Source: Negadavirga shengliensis (lineage in GTDB: Bacteria > Bacteroidota > Bacteroidia > Cytophagales > Cyclobacteriaceae). Taken from it: DNA of 64,000 nucleotides. Shown here piece after piece: positions 1 to 8,553 of the stretch (position 1 is the stretch's first letter; each line of letters begins with the position of its first letter). A model generated the notes under the pieces. That model had not been told where the DNA came from. It did not search any database and saw only the letters and a list, made by a program, of their open reading frames with translations. The position numbers were made by a program, and so were the translations under genes. The DNA is taken from assembly GCF_042652345.1 (NCBI RefSeq), contig NZ_JBHSJJ010000005.1:361362-425361 (forward strand), in the 5' to 3' direction.

Positions 1-1
1 A

Positions 2-40
2 TACCGGTCCATCCAGTCAGATGCCGACAAAGAAAAATAA
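2..40 (+). CDS. 3' end of an upstream gene, possibly atpZ-like
   Basis: An open frame enters from the left edge, reads YRSIQSDADKEK and stops at 38-40, 16 bases before the next start codon. A short charged C-terminus directly ahead of an ATP synthase operon fits the small AtpZ/AtpI-family membrane protein often found there in Bacteroidota. Only twelve residues are visible, so the identity is inferred from position alone. Confidence 0.3.
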   Translation, partial: YRSIQSDADKEK

Positions 41-56
41 ATGTCCCGATAATTAA

Positions 57-443
57 ATGCCCCTTCTCAAATCCTCCCTTTTCCGCCTGCTTACTTTGAC
101 TGTGGCGTTGGCTTTTATAACGCTAATGGCTGAGATATTTTTTCCGGGTAAATGGATCCATGACAAAATCTGGCACATCATCCTTTTTTTTGCCGTACTT
201 ACCGCCCTTACAGCCGTGGTCTCTGAAAAACTCATGAAGAGAGAAGAATTTAATTCCGTATCCGTCATTTTGGCGACCGTTGTTTTCCGACTACTGTGCA
301 GTATTGGCTTCGTTTTTTTGATTTTATGGCAGGAGGATGAAAATATACTTTGGTTTGTGGTTGATTTCTTTATGATTTATTTGTTGTACTTATTGTTTGA
401 TATGTACGGCTTAATAACTAATTTGCGCCTTCATTCGAAATAG
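57..443 (+). CDS. small four-helix membrane protein heading the ATP synthase operon
   Basis: This 128-residue protein is almost entirely hydrophobic, with about four predicted membrane segments (roughly residues 8-28, 38-52, 68-90 and 98-118) and a short basic tail. It ends 18 bases before the atpB ATG and clearly belongs to the same transcription unit. AtpI-type proteins, which help assemble the c-ring, commonly occupy this slot, but I see no diagnostic motif, so an assembly role is an inference from position and topology. The ATG at 57 is the first start after the upstream stop. Confidence 0.7.
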   Translation: MPLLKSSLFRLLTLTVALAFITLMAEIFFPGKWIHDKIWHIILFFAVLTALTAVVSEKLMKREEFNSVSVILATVVFRLLCSIGFVFLILWQEDENILWFVVDFFMIYLLYLLFDMYGLITNLRLHSK

Positions 444-461
444 GCAATAAAAAATATTTTG

Positions 462-1484
462 ATGGTCCGCAAATTCTTAAGGTTAACTATCTTATTGTCA
501 GTGGTTTTGCTGACTTTTTCGTCCGCAGTATATGCTGCCACCGGAGATGATGAAGACAAGACAGGTTTCATCATGCACCACGTGAAAGATTCCCACGCCT
601 GGCATTTTGCCACTATAGGACACACGCATATTACCCTTCACCTGCCGGTGATTATTTACTCACCCGATAGAGGTTTTGAAGTATATTCTTCCTCCTCATT
701 TGTGGATCCGGATACCCATCTATTTGGAAAAGAGCATAACGGCTATTATATAGACGATCATGATAAGATCAGGCCTGTAGATGAAAGCAGATCGATTGTG
801 GATCTCTCCATTACCAAAAATGTGGCCATGCTTTTTTTGGTTTTGGCCGTGATGCTTTACCTGATGCTTTCCGCATCCAAACATTACCGCAGACATCCCA
901 ATGCTGCGCCGAAAGGAATAGCCTCATTTATAGAACCCATCATCATCTTTGTCAGGGATGAGATTGCATTGCCTAATATCGGGCCGAAATACAAAAAGTT
1001 TACACCCTACTTATTGACGCTGTTCTTCTTTATCTGGATCGGTAACCTGCTGGGCTTGCTGCCCGGTGCAGCCAATCTTACGGGAAATATAGCGGTTACG
1101 GTTACATTGGCCATGTTTACTTTCTTTGTTACCAATTTTAATGGCAACAAAGCCTATTGGAAGCACGTGGTGGCTACTCCGGGCGTGCCACTGCCGTTGT
1201 TATTTATCATCGTGCCCGTTGAAATCATCGGTTTGTTTACGAAGCCATTTGCCTTGACGGTCCGTCTCTTTGTGGCCATCACGGCGGGTCACATCGTCAT
1301 CCTGAGCTTCATTGGATTGATATTTGTATTTGAATCCTATGCGGTAGGTTTGGCGAGTACCTTGATGGTGGTTTTCATCAACCTGATCGAATTGTTGGTT
1401 GCCACTATCCAGGCATATGTGTTTACCCTGTTCTCGGCGATGTATATCGGAGCGGCCGTCGCTGACCATGGGCATGATCATTAA
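462..1484 (+). CDS. atpB: ATP synthase F0 subunit a
   Basis: Subunit a of the membrane F0 sector forms the two half-channels that carry ions to the c-ring. From the ATG at 462 the protein is 340 residues; a TTG three bases upstream is also in frame. It begins with a hydrophobic segment ending near AVYAA that may be a cleaved signal, then has a His-rich extracytoplasmic stretch of about 90 residues, as is common in Bacteroidota, and then five or six membrane helices. The essential arginine lies in KPFALTVRLF (about residue 268), in the penultimate helix. The protein ends in a His/Asp-rich tail. It is followed by atpE after 41 bases. Confidence 0.97.
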   Translation: MVRKFLRLTILLSVVLLTFSSAVYAATGDDEDKTGFIMHHVKDSHAWHFATIGHTHITLHLPVIIYSPDRGFEVYSSSSFVDPDTHLFGKEHNGYYIDDHDKIRPVDESRSIVDLSITKNVAMLFLVLAVMLYLMLSASKHYRRHPNAAPKGIASFIEPIIIFVRDEIALPNIGPKYKKFTPYLLTLFFFIWIGNLLGLLPGAANLTGNIAVTVTLAMFTFFVTNFNGNKAYWKHVVATPGVPLPLLFIIVPVEIIGLFTKPFALTVRLFVAITAGHIVILSFIGLIFVFESYAVGLASTLMVVFINLIELLVATIQAYVFTLFSAMYIGAAVADHGHDH

Positions 1485-1525
1485 TCAAGCATTTCTTTGT
1501 TCAATTTTATAAATAAATCACGAGT

Positions 1526-1783
1526 ATGTTAACTTCATTATTATTGACTGCCGGTTTTGCACTTATGGGTGCTGGTATCGGTGCCGGAATTGTCGCGATA
1601 GGCGCAGGTCTGGGTATTGGCCGTATCGGTGGACAAGCTATGGAAGGCATTGCCCGTCAACCGGAAGCAGCTGGAAAAATCCAAACTGCCATGTTGATCA
1701 TTGCCGCTCTTATTGAAGTGGTTTCTCTGTTCGCAGTGGTTGTCTGTTTGCTGATCGCTCTGAACGATAACTTAACTTTCTAA
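1526..1783 (+). CDS. atpE: ATP synthase F0 subunit c
   Basis: Subunit c is the hairpin proteolipid of the rotor ring. The 85-residue protein has two helices joined by the conserved polar loop ARQPEA (residues 43-48). The ion-binding carboxylate is Glu64 in AALIEVVSLF. The residues that mark sodium-coupled rings are missing: the position of the helix-1 glutamine is Ile31 (GLGIG), and Glu64 is followed by Val-Val instead of Ser/Thr. Proton coupling is therefore the more likely mode. A hairpin follows the stop codon within the operon. Confidence 0.97.
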   Translation: MLTSLLLTAGFALMGAGIGAGIVAIGAGLGIGRIGGQAMEGIARQPEAAGKIQTAMLIIAALIEVVSLFAVVVCLLIALNDNLTF

Positions 1784-1789
1784 AAAACG

Positions 1790-1816
1790 GGACTGGCATT
1801 AGGCCAGTCCTTGTTT
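1790..1816 (+). terminator. intra-operon hairpin between atpE and atpF
   Basis: An exact 8-bp inverted repeat (GGACTGGC, 1790-1797; GCCAGTCC, 1803-1810) with a 5-base loop is followed by TTGTTTTT. It sits 6 bases after the atpE stop. It has the form of a weak intrinsic terminator or a 3' mRNA-stabilising stem, either of which would favour the c subunit, needed in many copies, over downstream genes. Confidence 0.6.
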
Positions 1817-1858
1817 TTGCAGGTTGAACAATAACGGAATAAATAATACAATAATATC

Positions 1859-2353
1859 ATGGATCTGATTAGTCCCGATTTAGGTTTGATTATCTGGCAA
1901 TTCATTGGATTTGCCATCCTGTTTATTTTATTGGCAAAATATGCCTGGAAGCCTATTCTTTCTGCTTTGGAAGAAAGGGAGGGGACCATTGAGGCATCCC
2001 TGTCAGAAGCTGAAAAGGCAAGAATGGAAATGTCCAACCTCGTGGCCGAAAACGAGAAACTTCTTCAGGAAGCCCGGGTGGAAAGAGATGAAATCCTTAA
2101 ATCTGCCCATGATTATGCTTCCAAAATAATGGAAGAGGCTAAAGGAGAGGCTTCAAAAGCAGGAGCGAAAATGATTGAAGAGGCTAAGGCGGTTATAGAA
2201 ACAGAAAAGCAGGCTGCACTGGCGGATGTAAGAATCCAGGTAGCGGAGCTTTCTTTGCAGATTGCCGAGAAACTTCTTCGGCAAAACCTTTCTGATGATG
2301 CTTCCCAGAAAGAACTGGTGGAGAAATTCGTGAAGGAAATCAAATTAAATTAA
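1859..2353 (+). CDS. atpF: ATP synthase F0 subunit b
   Basis: Subunit b forms the peripheral stalk linking F0 to F1. The 164-residue protein has one N-terminal membrane helix (about residues 8-27, ending near YAWKPIL) and then a long charged, alanine- and glutamate-rich coiled coil (about 35-150). The length is normal for the family. Only six bases separate it from atpH, so the two are probably translationally coupled. Confidence 0.96.
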   Translation: MDLISPDLGLIIWQFIGFAILFILLAKYAWKPILSALEEREGTIEASLSEAEKARMEMSNLVAENEKLLQEARVERDEILKSAHDYASKIMEEAKGEASKAGAKMIEEAKAVIETEKQAALADVRIQVAELSLQIAEKLLRQNLSDDASQKELVEKFVKEIKLN

Positions 2354-2359
2354 AGATCC

Positions 2360-2920
2360 ATGTCAGCATACAGAGTAGCTTCCCGGTACGCCAAATCGCT
2401 TTTGGAACTAGCCGAAGCAAAAGGCATTACGGAGCAGGTGCGTGAGGATATGAACAGACTTGTCCTGCTTAATGAAACCGATGCGGAGTTTGCAACGCTT
2501 ATCAAAAGCCCTATAGTCAGTTCGGAAAAAAAACTGGAGGTACTGAAATCCCTTTTCAAAACAGGATCCTCAGAACTGACCTTGTCATTTTTAGAATTGG
2601 TCAGCCATAAGGGGAGGGAAGCTTTTCTGCCTTTGATGGCCAAGGAGTTTCTAAAACAATACAATGTCCACGAAGGCATACAGTCTGCTGAAGTGGTAAC
2701 TACTGTCCCTCTAAGTGACAAGCTAAGAGCGGAGTTTTCCAAAATAGTGAAGGAAATTTCCGGTAAGGATAAGGTGGAGTTGGACGAGAAGGTGGATAAA
2801 GACCTTATCGGTGGATTTGTGTTAAAGATAGAAGACAGACAGTTGGATGAATCCCTCAAAAGTAAACTGAGAGCACTTCATCTGGATTTTACCCAAAATC
2901 TTTACGAAAAGAAATTTTAA
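2360..2920 (+). CDS. atpH: ATP synthase F1 subunit delta
   Basis: The delta subunit (OSCP homologue) caps the F1 hexamer and binds subunit b. The 186-residue protein starts with the typical SAYRVASRYAKSLLELA helix and ends with the conserved GGFVLKIEDRQLDESLKSKL segment, which places the delta/OSCP family with confidence. It lies between atpF and atpA as usual. The gap to atpA is 39 bases. Confidence 0.96.
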   Translation: MSAYRVASRYAKSLLELAEAKGITEQVREDMNRLVLLNETDAEFATLIKSPIVSSEKKLEVLKSLFKTGSSELTLSFLELVSHKGREAFLPLMAKEFLKQYNVHEGIQSAEVVTTVPLSDKLRAEFSKIVKEISGKDKVELDEKVDKDLIGGFVLKIEDRQLDESLKSKLRALHLDFTQNLYEKKF

Positions 2921-2959
2921 AAAATAGATCGCTGTAGTAAATAATAATCCAATATAGTA

Positions 2960-4540
2960 ATGGCAGATGTAAGACCTGATGAAGTTTCGGCAATTTTAAA
3001 AGAGCAGCTCTCAGGAGCCAAAACACAGGCTGAACTTGAAGAAGTGGGTACCGTCCTACAGGTAGGTGACGGTGTCGCCCGGATATACGGACTTTCCAAA
3101 GCGCAGGCCGGTGAGTTGATTGAGTTCGAAAGCGGTATGAAAGCAATGGTGCTTAATCTTGAAGAAGATAACGTAGGTGCCGTGCTTTTCGGTGATTCCA
3201 AAACCATTAGGGAGGGTGACACGGTAAAAAGGACCAAAAGAATTGCCGCCATCAACGTAGGGGAAGGCATGCTCGGAAGGGTAGTGGATACGTTGGGGAA
3301 CCCCATAGACGGAAAAGGTCCTCTTGAAGGAGATCTTTATGAGATGCCCCTTGAAAGAAAAGCTCCGGGTGTAATATACAGACAGCCTGTAAACGAGCCG
3401 CTTCAAACCGGTATCAAATCCATAGATGCCATGATCCCCATTGGAAGGGGACAGCGGGAGTTGATTATCGGGGACAGACAAACGGGTAAGACCGCGGTGG
3501 CCATCGATACTATTTTGAACCAAAAAGAATTTTACGACAAAGGGGAACCGGTTTATTGTATTTATGTAGCCGTGGGCCAGAAAGCTTCTACAGTTGCCAA
3601 CGTGGTGGCCGCATTGGAAAAAGGAGGCGCCCTTCCTTATACCACCGTGGTGAGTGCAGCGGCGGCAGACCCTGCTCCGATGCAGTTCTTTGCCCCGTTT
3701 ACAGGTGCCGCCATTGGTGAGTTTTTCCGTGATACGGGCAGACCGGCTTTGGTGGTTTATGATGATCTTTCCAAGCAGGCCGTGGCATATAGGGAAGTAT
3801 CCCTGTTGCTGAGAAGACCTCCTGGACGGGAAGCCTATCCCGGTGACGTGTTTTACCTCCACTCCAGACTACTGGAAAGGGCGGCTAAGATCAACGCCTC
3901 AGATCAAATTGCCCAGCAAATGAATGACCTGCCACCTTCCATCAAAGATTTGGTAAAGGGGGGCGGATCCTTGACGGCACTCCCGATCATCGAAACACAG
4001 GCCGGGGACGTTTCAGCTTACATTCCTACAAACGTAATCTCCATTACAGACGGACAGATATTCCTCGAAACCAACCTGTTCAACGCCGGCATCCGTCCAG
4101 CCATCAACGTGGGTATTTCTGTATCCCGGGTTGGAGGGAATGCCCAGATCAAAGCCATGAAGAAAGTGGCCGGTACTTTGAAACTGGATCAGGCGCAGTT
4201 CCGGGAATTGGAAGCCTTCTCCAAATTCGGATCTGATCTGGACCCCACCACCAAACGTACCATTGAACGTGGTAGAAGGAATCAGGAAATTCTAAAGCAA
4301 GGGCAGTACTCTCCTGTTAAAGTAGAGCTTCAGGTGGCTATCATCTATGTGTCCACCAAAGGTTTATTGGACAGTGTGCCGGTAGAAAATGTAAAAGCTT
4401 TCGAAAAAGACTTTTATACGCTGATCACGGCACAATATCCTGAAGCGCTGACTGCTATCAGAAAGGGTGATCTGGACACTGCAGGTGATCTTTTGAAGAA
4501 AGCCGTCGGTGAACTGGCGCCGAAATATGCCAAAAAATAA
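2960..4540 (+). CDS. atpA: ATP synthase F1 subunit alpha
   Basis: The alpha subunit alternates with beta in the F1 hexamer and carries the non-catalytic nucleotide sites. The 526-residue protein has the N-terminal beta-barrel, the P-loop GDRQTGKT (residues 171-178), the RPALVVYDDLSKQAVAYR region and the family signature around PAINVGISVSRVGG, which includes the conserved arginine. Length and domain order are standard. The partner beta gene (atpD) and epsilon gene (atpC) do not follow, consistent with the split arrangement known in Bacteroidota. Confidence 0.98.
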   Translation: MADVRPDEVSAILKEQLSGAKTQAELEEVGTVLQVGDGVARIYGLSKAQAGELIEFESGMKAMVLNLEEDNVGAVLFGDSKTIREGDTVKRTKRIAAINVGEGMLGRVVDTLGNPIDGKGPLEGDLYEMPLERKAPGVIYRQPVNEPLQTGIKSIDAMIPIGRGQRELIIGDRQTGKTAVAIDTILNQKEFYDKGEPVYCIYVAVGQKASTVANVVAALEKGGALPYTTVVSAAAADPAPMQFFAPFTGAAIGEFFRDTGRPALVVYDDLSKQAVAYREVSLLLRRPPGREAYPGDVFYLHSRLLERAAKINASDQIAQQMNDLPPSIKDLVKGGGSLTALPIIETQAGDVSAYIPTNVISITDGQIFLETNLFNAGIRPAINVGISVSRVGGNAQIKAMKKVAGTLKLDQAQFRELEAFSKFGSDLDPTTKRTIERGRRNQEILKQGQYSPVKVELQVAIIYVSTKGLLDSVPVENVKAFEKDFYTLITAQYPEALTAIRKGDLDTAGDLLKKAVGELAPKYAKK

Positions 4541-4585
4541 GGCCTCATTGGTTAATAGGGGTTAATTGGAGGATTAAAGATTATC

Positions 4586-5461
4586 ATGGCTAACCTAAAG
4601 GAAGTAAAAGAAAGAATCAATTCGGTAAGCTCTACCCAGCAGATCACCAAAGCAATGAAGATGGTGGCCGCTGCCAAACTGAGAAGAGCCCAGGATAAAA
4701 TCATCCAGATGCGGCCCTACTCCCAAAAGCTTACTGCCATCCTGAACAATATTTCATCAGGCAGTGAAGGCAGTACCGACATTGTTTATGCCCAGGAACG
4801 TGCGGTTGGAAATGTGTTGATCGTGCCCATTACCTCGGATAAAGGCTTGTGTGGGGCTTTCAATTCCAACATCATAAAGGCCACTATGGCCACCTTGGAA
4901 AACGAGTATGCTGGCAAGGCCATCACCATAATGCCCATAGGAAAGAAGGCTTTCGACTATTTCAGAAAGAAGTCCTATCCGCTTAAGGCTGATTATTACC
5001 AGTTATTTGAAGATGTTTCTTTTGACAATGTTAAGAGAGCGGCTGAAGAGGTAATGGACGCTTTTGTTTCAGGGCAGTATGACAAAGTGATTTTGGTCTA
5101 CAACGAATTCAAGAATGTGGCCACCCAGATTGTGGTGAAGGAACAATTTCTTCCCATTGTAAAAACAGCATCTGAAGAAACAAGCCAGCAGCAGCAGGAT
5201 TATATCGTAGAGCCCTCCAAAGAATACATTATAGAAGAACTGGTACCAAACTCCTTGAAGATTCAGTTTTACAAGGCCGTTTTGGACAGCAACGCTTCTG
5301 AACATGGGGCCAGGATGACTGCCATGAGCAAGGCTACCGACAACGCCGCCGAGCTGTTGAAAGAGCTGAAGCTGATCTATAACAGGACACGCCAGGCAGC
5401 CATCACCAACGAAATCCTTGAAATCGTAGCCGGTGCCAATGCCTTGGAAAGCAGTGACTAA
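4586..5461 (+). CDS. atpG: ATP synthase F1 subunit gamma
   Basis: Gamma is the central shaft that rotates within the F1 hexamer. The 291-residue protein opens with the conserved N-terminal helix (LKEVKERINSVSSTQQITKA, then KMVAAAKLRRAQ) and closes with the conserved C-terminal helix ending near RQAAITNEILEIVAGANAL. It is the last gene of the operon and is followed by a strong terminator. A 45-base gap separates it from atpA. Confidence 0.97.
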   Translation: MANLKEVKERINSVSSTQQITKAMKMVAAAKLRRAQDKIIQMRPYSQKLTAILNNISSGSEGSTDIVYAQERAVGNVLIVPITSDKGLCGAFNSNIIKATMATLENEYAGKAITIMPIGKKAFDYFRKKSYPLKADYYQLFEDVSFDNVKRAAEEVMDAFVSGQYDKVILVYNEFKNVATQIVVKEQFLPIVKTASEETSQQQQDYIVEPSKEYIIEELVPNSLKIQFYKAVLDSNASEHGARMTAMSKATDNAAELLKELKLIYNRTRQAAITNEILEIVAGANALESSD

Positions 5462-5484
5462 CGACATATGGTACACTGATATTC

Positions 5485-5516
5485 AACCGGCAGCAATTGA
5501 TGTTGCCGGTTTTTTT
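5485..5516 (+). terminator. terminator of the ATP synthase operon
   Basis: Arms AACCGGCAGCA and TGTTGCCGGTT pair over 11 bp with one G-T wobble around a short loop, and the 3' arm runs into seven T residues. It lies about 25 bases after the atpG stop. Confidence 0.9.
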
Positions 5517-5533
5517 GTTTCAATTTGCACAGC

Positions 5534-5552
5534 ATTGCTTTGTCAAAGCAAT
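5534..5552. other. small perfect hairpin of unknown role
   Basis: ATTGCTTT and AAAGCAAT form an 8-bp stem with a GTC loop between the atp terminator and the tRNA-Thr promoter. There is no T-run on either side, and I see no gene in 5517-5646. It could be a backup terminator element or chance. Confidence 0.3.
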
Positions 5553-5646
5553 CGTGCCTATGATTTTTACAGGTTCCAGAAACAGGTCCAACCAGAACAG
5601 CTGGACCCACTGATCCCAAGGACCATATTGAAGTGACATAAAACGG

Positions 5647-5677
5647 TTTGTATAAATCAAAATCTGATTTAAATTTG
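5647..5677 (+). promoter_or_regulatory. promoter of tRNA-Thr (Bacteroidota sigma type)
   Basis: TTTG at 5647-5650 is followed after exactly 19 bases by TAAATTTG at 5670-5677. This matches the Bacteroidota housekeeping consensus TTTG-N19-TAnnTTTG. The tRNA begins 12 bases after the -7 element, as expected for a dedicated tRNA promoter. Confidence 0.75.
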
Positions 5678-5688
5678 GTAAAAATCAC

Positions 5689-5761
<73 letters not shown>

Positions 5762-5861
5762 CCATGACTTCCCCAGCCATTATAAGCCAGCCGTAGATCC
5801 TACGCCCATGAGTGCCTGAGAGCAGGGACCAATCAAAATCCTAACTGTTTGATTTTATAGT

Positions 5862-6896
5862 CTAATATTTCCATTTGTTGGACAAGCGGACCAATGAAAG
5901 CATTACCGGAACCTCTACGAGCACGCCAACAACCGTGACCAGAGCCGCGGGACTTTCCAATCCAAACAAAGCAATGGCCACAGCTACCGCAAGCTCGAAG
6001 AAATTACTTGCACCGATCATGGACGCCGGCGAACATATTGCATGGGGCAGATTCAGTTTCCTGCCTCCAAACCAAGCGAGAAAAAAGATAAAATAGGTCT
6101 GTAGGGTCAGCGGTATAGCGATAAGAAGAATGATCAAGGGGTTATTGAGGATATTAGGTCCTTGAAAAGCAAATAGAAGGATCAGGGTAAGCAGCAGTGC
6201 CATAATGCTTACGGGTTTGAAGCGCGGCAGGAATTCAGTTTTAAACCAGGCTTCTCCCTTGTTCCGGACAAGGATTTTGTTAGTGACAGCCCCGGCAAGT
6301 AACGGGATAACCACAAATATCAATACACTGGCGACCAATGTTTCATAGGGGATGCTTACGTGGGTGATGCCCAAGAGAAAACCCACAATGGGTACAAATG
6401 CCACCAGGATGATCAGGTCATTGACAGACACCTGTACCAATGTATAATTGGGGTCCCCATCTGTCAGGTATGACCACACAAATACCATGGCCGTACAAGG
6501 AGCAGCGCCTAACAAAATGGCTCCTGCAATGTATTCTCCGGCCAGGTCTGGACTGATATAGGCAGAATACAGCTTGTCAAAAAATATCCAGGCAAAGAAA
6601 GCCATGGTGAAGGGTTTGATCAGCCAATTGATCACCAAGGTCAATACCAGACCTTTAGGGGCTCGGCCCACTTCTTTGATGCTGGAAAAATCAACCTGCA
6701 ACATCATAGGGTAGATCATCAGCCAGATAAGGATGGCCACCGGAAGGTTCACATTATATACTTCCAGTTCACTCAAGAATGAAATGTCCTCTCCGACGAG
6801 ATGGCCTATCAAAATACCTCCCGTTATACAGAGAGCAACCCACAATGTCAAATATTTTTCAAAAAAACCTATTTCTTTTACATTACCTTTTGTCAT
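5862..6896 (-). CDS. acr3: arsenite efflux permease, ACR3 family
   Basis: ACR3 proteins export arsenite across the inner membrane. The 344-residue protein has about ten membrane helices and the family signature AAPCTAMVFVW with the essential cysteine at residue 134. Length and topology are normal for ACR3 and unlike the larger ArsB. Its ATG overlaps the stop of the upstream arsenate reductase gene by one base (TGATG), so the two are coupled. It is the last gene of the leftward arsenic operon. Confidence 0.95.
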   Translation of the reverse strand: MTKGNVKEIGFFEKYLTLWVALCITGGILIGHLVGEDISFLSELEVYNVNLPVAILIWLMIYPMMLQVDFSSIKEVGRAPKGLVLTLVINWLIKPFTMAFFAWIFFDKLYSAYISPDLAGEYIAGAILLGAAPCTAMVFVWSYLTDGDPNYTLVQVSVNDLIILVAFVPIVGFLLGITHVSIPYETLVASVLIFVVIPLLAGAVTNKILVRNKGEAWFKTEFLPRFKPVSIMALLLTLILLFAFQGPNILNNPLIILLIAIPLTLQTYFIFFLAWFGGRKLNLPHAICSPASMIGASNFFELAVAVAIALFGLESPAALVTVVGVLVEVPVMLSLVRLSNKWKY

Positions 6897-7507
6897 CAGG
6901 AATGGATTCTTGAAAAAACATAGAACATTTCAGAAGCGATCTGCAGGCTTCGCTCATCGTACCTGGCTTCTTCTTCCGGTGTGCCGTCGAAGATTTTTGG
7001 GTCTTCGTACCTGATGGGAATCCTGGCTTCGGCACCTGGGATGAAAGGGCAATTTTCGTCGGCATGCGAACAAGTCATCACGGCTGCAAATTGAGAGAGA
7101 GCATTGGCCTGATCATCAAAAACCTTTGAAAAAGCGGTAATAGGGGCCGCATCATCGGAATGGAATACATGGTATTTGGGGTTATGTCGCCCATTTTGGG
7201 TGACCCTGAAACCGGCCCTTTTGATAGATGCCACGGCCCGCTCATTGAAGGCAGTTACCTCCACCCCTCCGGAAAAACAGGAAGTTTCCACACCGTAACA
7301 ATCCGCTGCAGTCTGCGCCCAAATCTGTGAGAACTGGCTTCTTCTGGAATTATGGGTACAGATAAAATTCAGGTTTACGGTTTTGCCTTGATCTATTTTC
7401 TTCCGGATATAAATGATCAGCTCCTCCAGTGCGGCTTTTCTTTCTTTGGGTACCGGAAGGGACTTGGCCCTTTCTATGGTGGTTTTTAATTGGGGATAGA
7501 CTGACAT
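6896..7507 (-). CDS. arsC: arsenate reductase-like low-molecular-weight phosphatase
   Basis: This 203-residue protein belongs to the low-molecular-weight tyrosine phosphatase fold. The phosphate-loop CTHNSRRSQ (Cys50-X5-Arg56-Ser57) matches the catalytic loop used by thioredoxin-type arsenate reductases to reduce arsenate to arsenite. Further cysteines (Cys73, Cys80 and CSHADENC) are available for the disulfide relay. It is longer than the classic ArsC of about 135 residues; the extension is at the N-terminus and around the C-terminal half, as in Bacteroidota members. Context between arsR and acr3 supports the arsenate role over a general protein phosphatase. Confidence 0.88.
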   Translation of the reverse strand: MSVYPQLKTTIERAKSLPVPKERKAALEELIIYIRKKIDQGKTVNLNFICTHNSRRSQFSQIWAQTAADCYGVETSCFSGGVEVTAFNERAVASIKRAGFRVTQNGRHNPKYHVFHSDDAAPITAFSKVFDDQANALSQFAAVMTCSHADENCPFIPGAEARIPIRYEDPKIFDGTPEEEARYDERSLQIASEMFYVFSRIHS

Positions 7508-7598
7508 GGCATATGCAGGTTTTCTGTAGAATAGGATTTAGGTGATTTGTTCGGAATAAGAAAAGATATTGGGCACGAAGCCCGTATTCAGTCTGAGA

Positions 7599-7623
7599 AT
7601 CCCCTCCTTTGTGAGGAGGGGAT
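7599..7623. repeat. REP-like hairpin between the DUF6428 gene and arsC
   Basis: ATCCCCTCC and GGAGGGGAT form a perfect 9-bp stem around TTTGTGA. There is no T-run on the minus strand, so it is not an obvious terminator. Sequences of this type occur as dispersed palindromes in many genomes. It lies in the 127-base gap within the ars operon. Confidence 0.5.
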
Positions 7624-7634
7624 GAAAATCGGGT

Positions 7635-8163
7635 CTAACAGCATCCCGAGGCGGCGGTGCGGACTGAGGTTTCCGTCGATCTAACACCCAGAGAGGGGAC
7701 GGAAGTGCCACAGCAGGCCGCAGCCTTTTCACCCGGTGTCGCAGCCCTGTCTTTGGCCTTGCAGGTAGTCTGTTCCGCCATCAGTTTGACCACCAGATTG
7801 GAATCATCCACAACGATGTTCTGAACAGGAAGTACAGCGGTATGAAAAAGTCCATTGCCGTATTCAAATTTGACTTCCGCGTCTTCGTGTGTAGGCCTTG
7901 ACTTGCCTACAGCCTCAAATATTTTCAGTGCCTTAGTGGTATTCACTTGATGGTTGGGTTCAGGGCTTTGGCTTTCCCAAAGCTGCACATGCACCTCTTC
8001 CCATTCATTGCGGGCCCCGCCACAATCCACCGTGTCATAATGGACATTTTTAATTTCCGTGATATGGTAGTCTGGCCGGACGAATACACCGGGACGATAT
8101 TCAAAATAATAGGTGTTTCTCAGGATGTTTTTTGAGCAAGTCGATAAATGCCTGTGTTTTCAT
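7635..8163 (-). pseudogene. DUF6428-family protein of the ars operon, frameshifted
   Basis: The reading frame from an ATG at 8163 gives MKTQAFIDLLKKHPEKHLLF and then hits TGA at 8103-8101. Skipping one base in the run of four T (plus-strand A at 8103-8106) joins it to a second frame continuing EYRPGVFVRPDYHITEIKNV and on through DCGG and VQLW to the stop at 7635. The joined product resembles the DUF6428 family that accompanies arsR and arsC in Bacteroidota; its function is not known to me. The C-terminus is Cys-rich (AACCG and a final GCC). The lesion could be a real mutation, ribosomal or polymerase slippage, or a sequencing error. Confidence 0.75.
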
Positions 8164-8204
8164 GGTAAGATAATTTTGGTTGCAAACTGTTTTCTGAACC
8201 GCTG

Positions 8205-8540
8205 TTAACAGCATTTTCCTCCGTCAGTTAGCGGAAAGCTGCCGAACAACCGGTCAAATAGATTTCTGATTTCATTCCAGCGGCCTTCATCTATGCAATA
8301 ACAGATGCTGACGCCTTCTATGGTGCCCTTGATCAGCCCGGCTTCCTTGAGTTCGCGGAGGTGCTGGCTGATGGTGGCCTGCGCCAGACCGAGTTCCTGG
8401 ACCAAATCCCCGTTGATGCAGGTATTGGATTGGATCAGGTACTCAATGATGGCCACCCTCGCCGGATGGGCAAATACTTTGGCGGTTTTCGCGAGTTCGT
8501 TTTGCGCTTTTGTAAAGAGATCGGATTTGGTAACGCCCAT
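8205..8540 (-). CDS. arsR: ArsR/SmtB-family metalloregulator
   Basis: This 111-residue protein has the winged-helix fold of ArsR repressors, with the recognition helix in LGLAQATISQHLRELKEAGL (about residues 52-71). The classic ELCVCDL metal site is absent. Candidate ligands are a cysteine in the preceding helix (SNTCINGDL), CYC near the wing, and a GGKCC tail, so a three-cysteine arsenite site built from different positions is plausible. It heads the leftward arsenic operon and is expected to repress it until arsenite binds. Confidence 0.9.
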   Translation of the reverse strand: MGVTKSDLFTKAQNELAKTAKVFAHPARVAIIEYLIQSNTCINGDLVQELGLAQATISQHLRELKEAGLIKGTIEGVSICYCIDEGRWNEIRNLFDRLFGSFPLTDGGKCC

Positions 8541-8553
8541 GTTTTATTTATTT

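Noticed and set aside
1526..1783. Sodium-type c-ring
   Set aside because: The helix-1 glutamine and the Ser/Thr after the key glutamate are absent.
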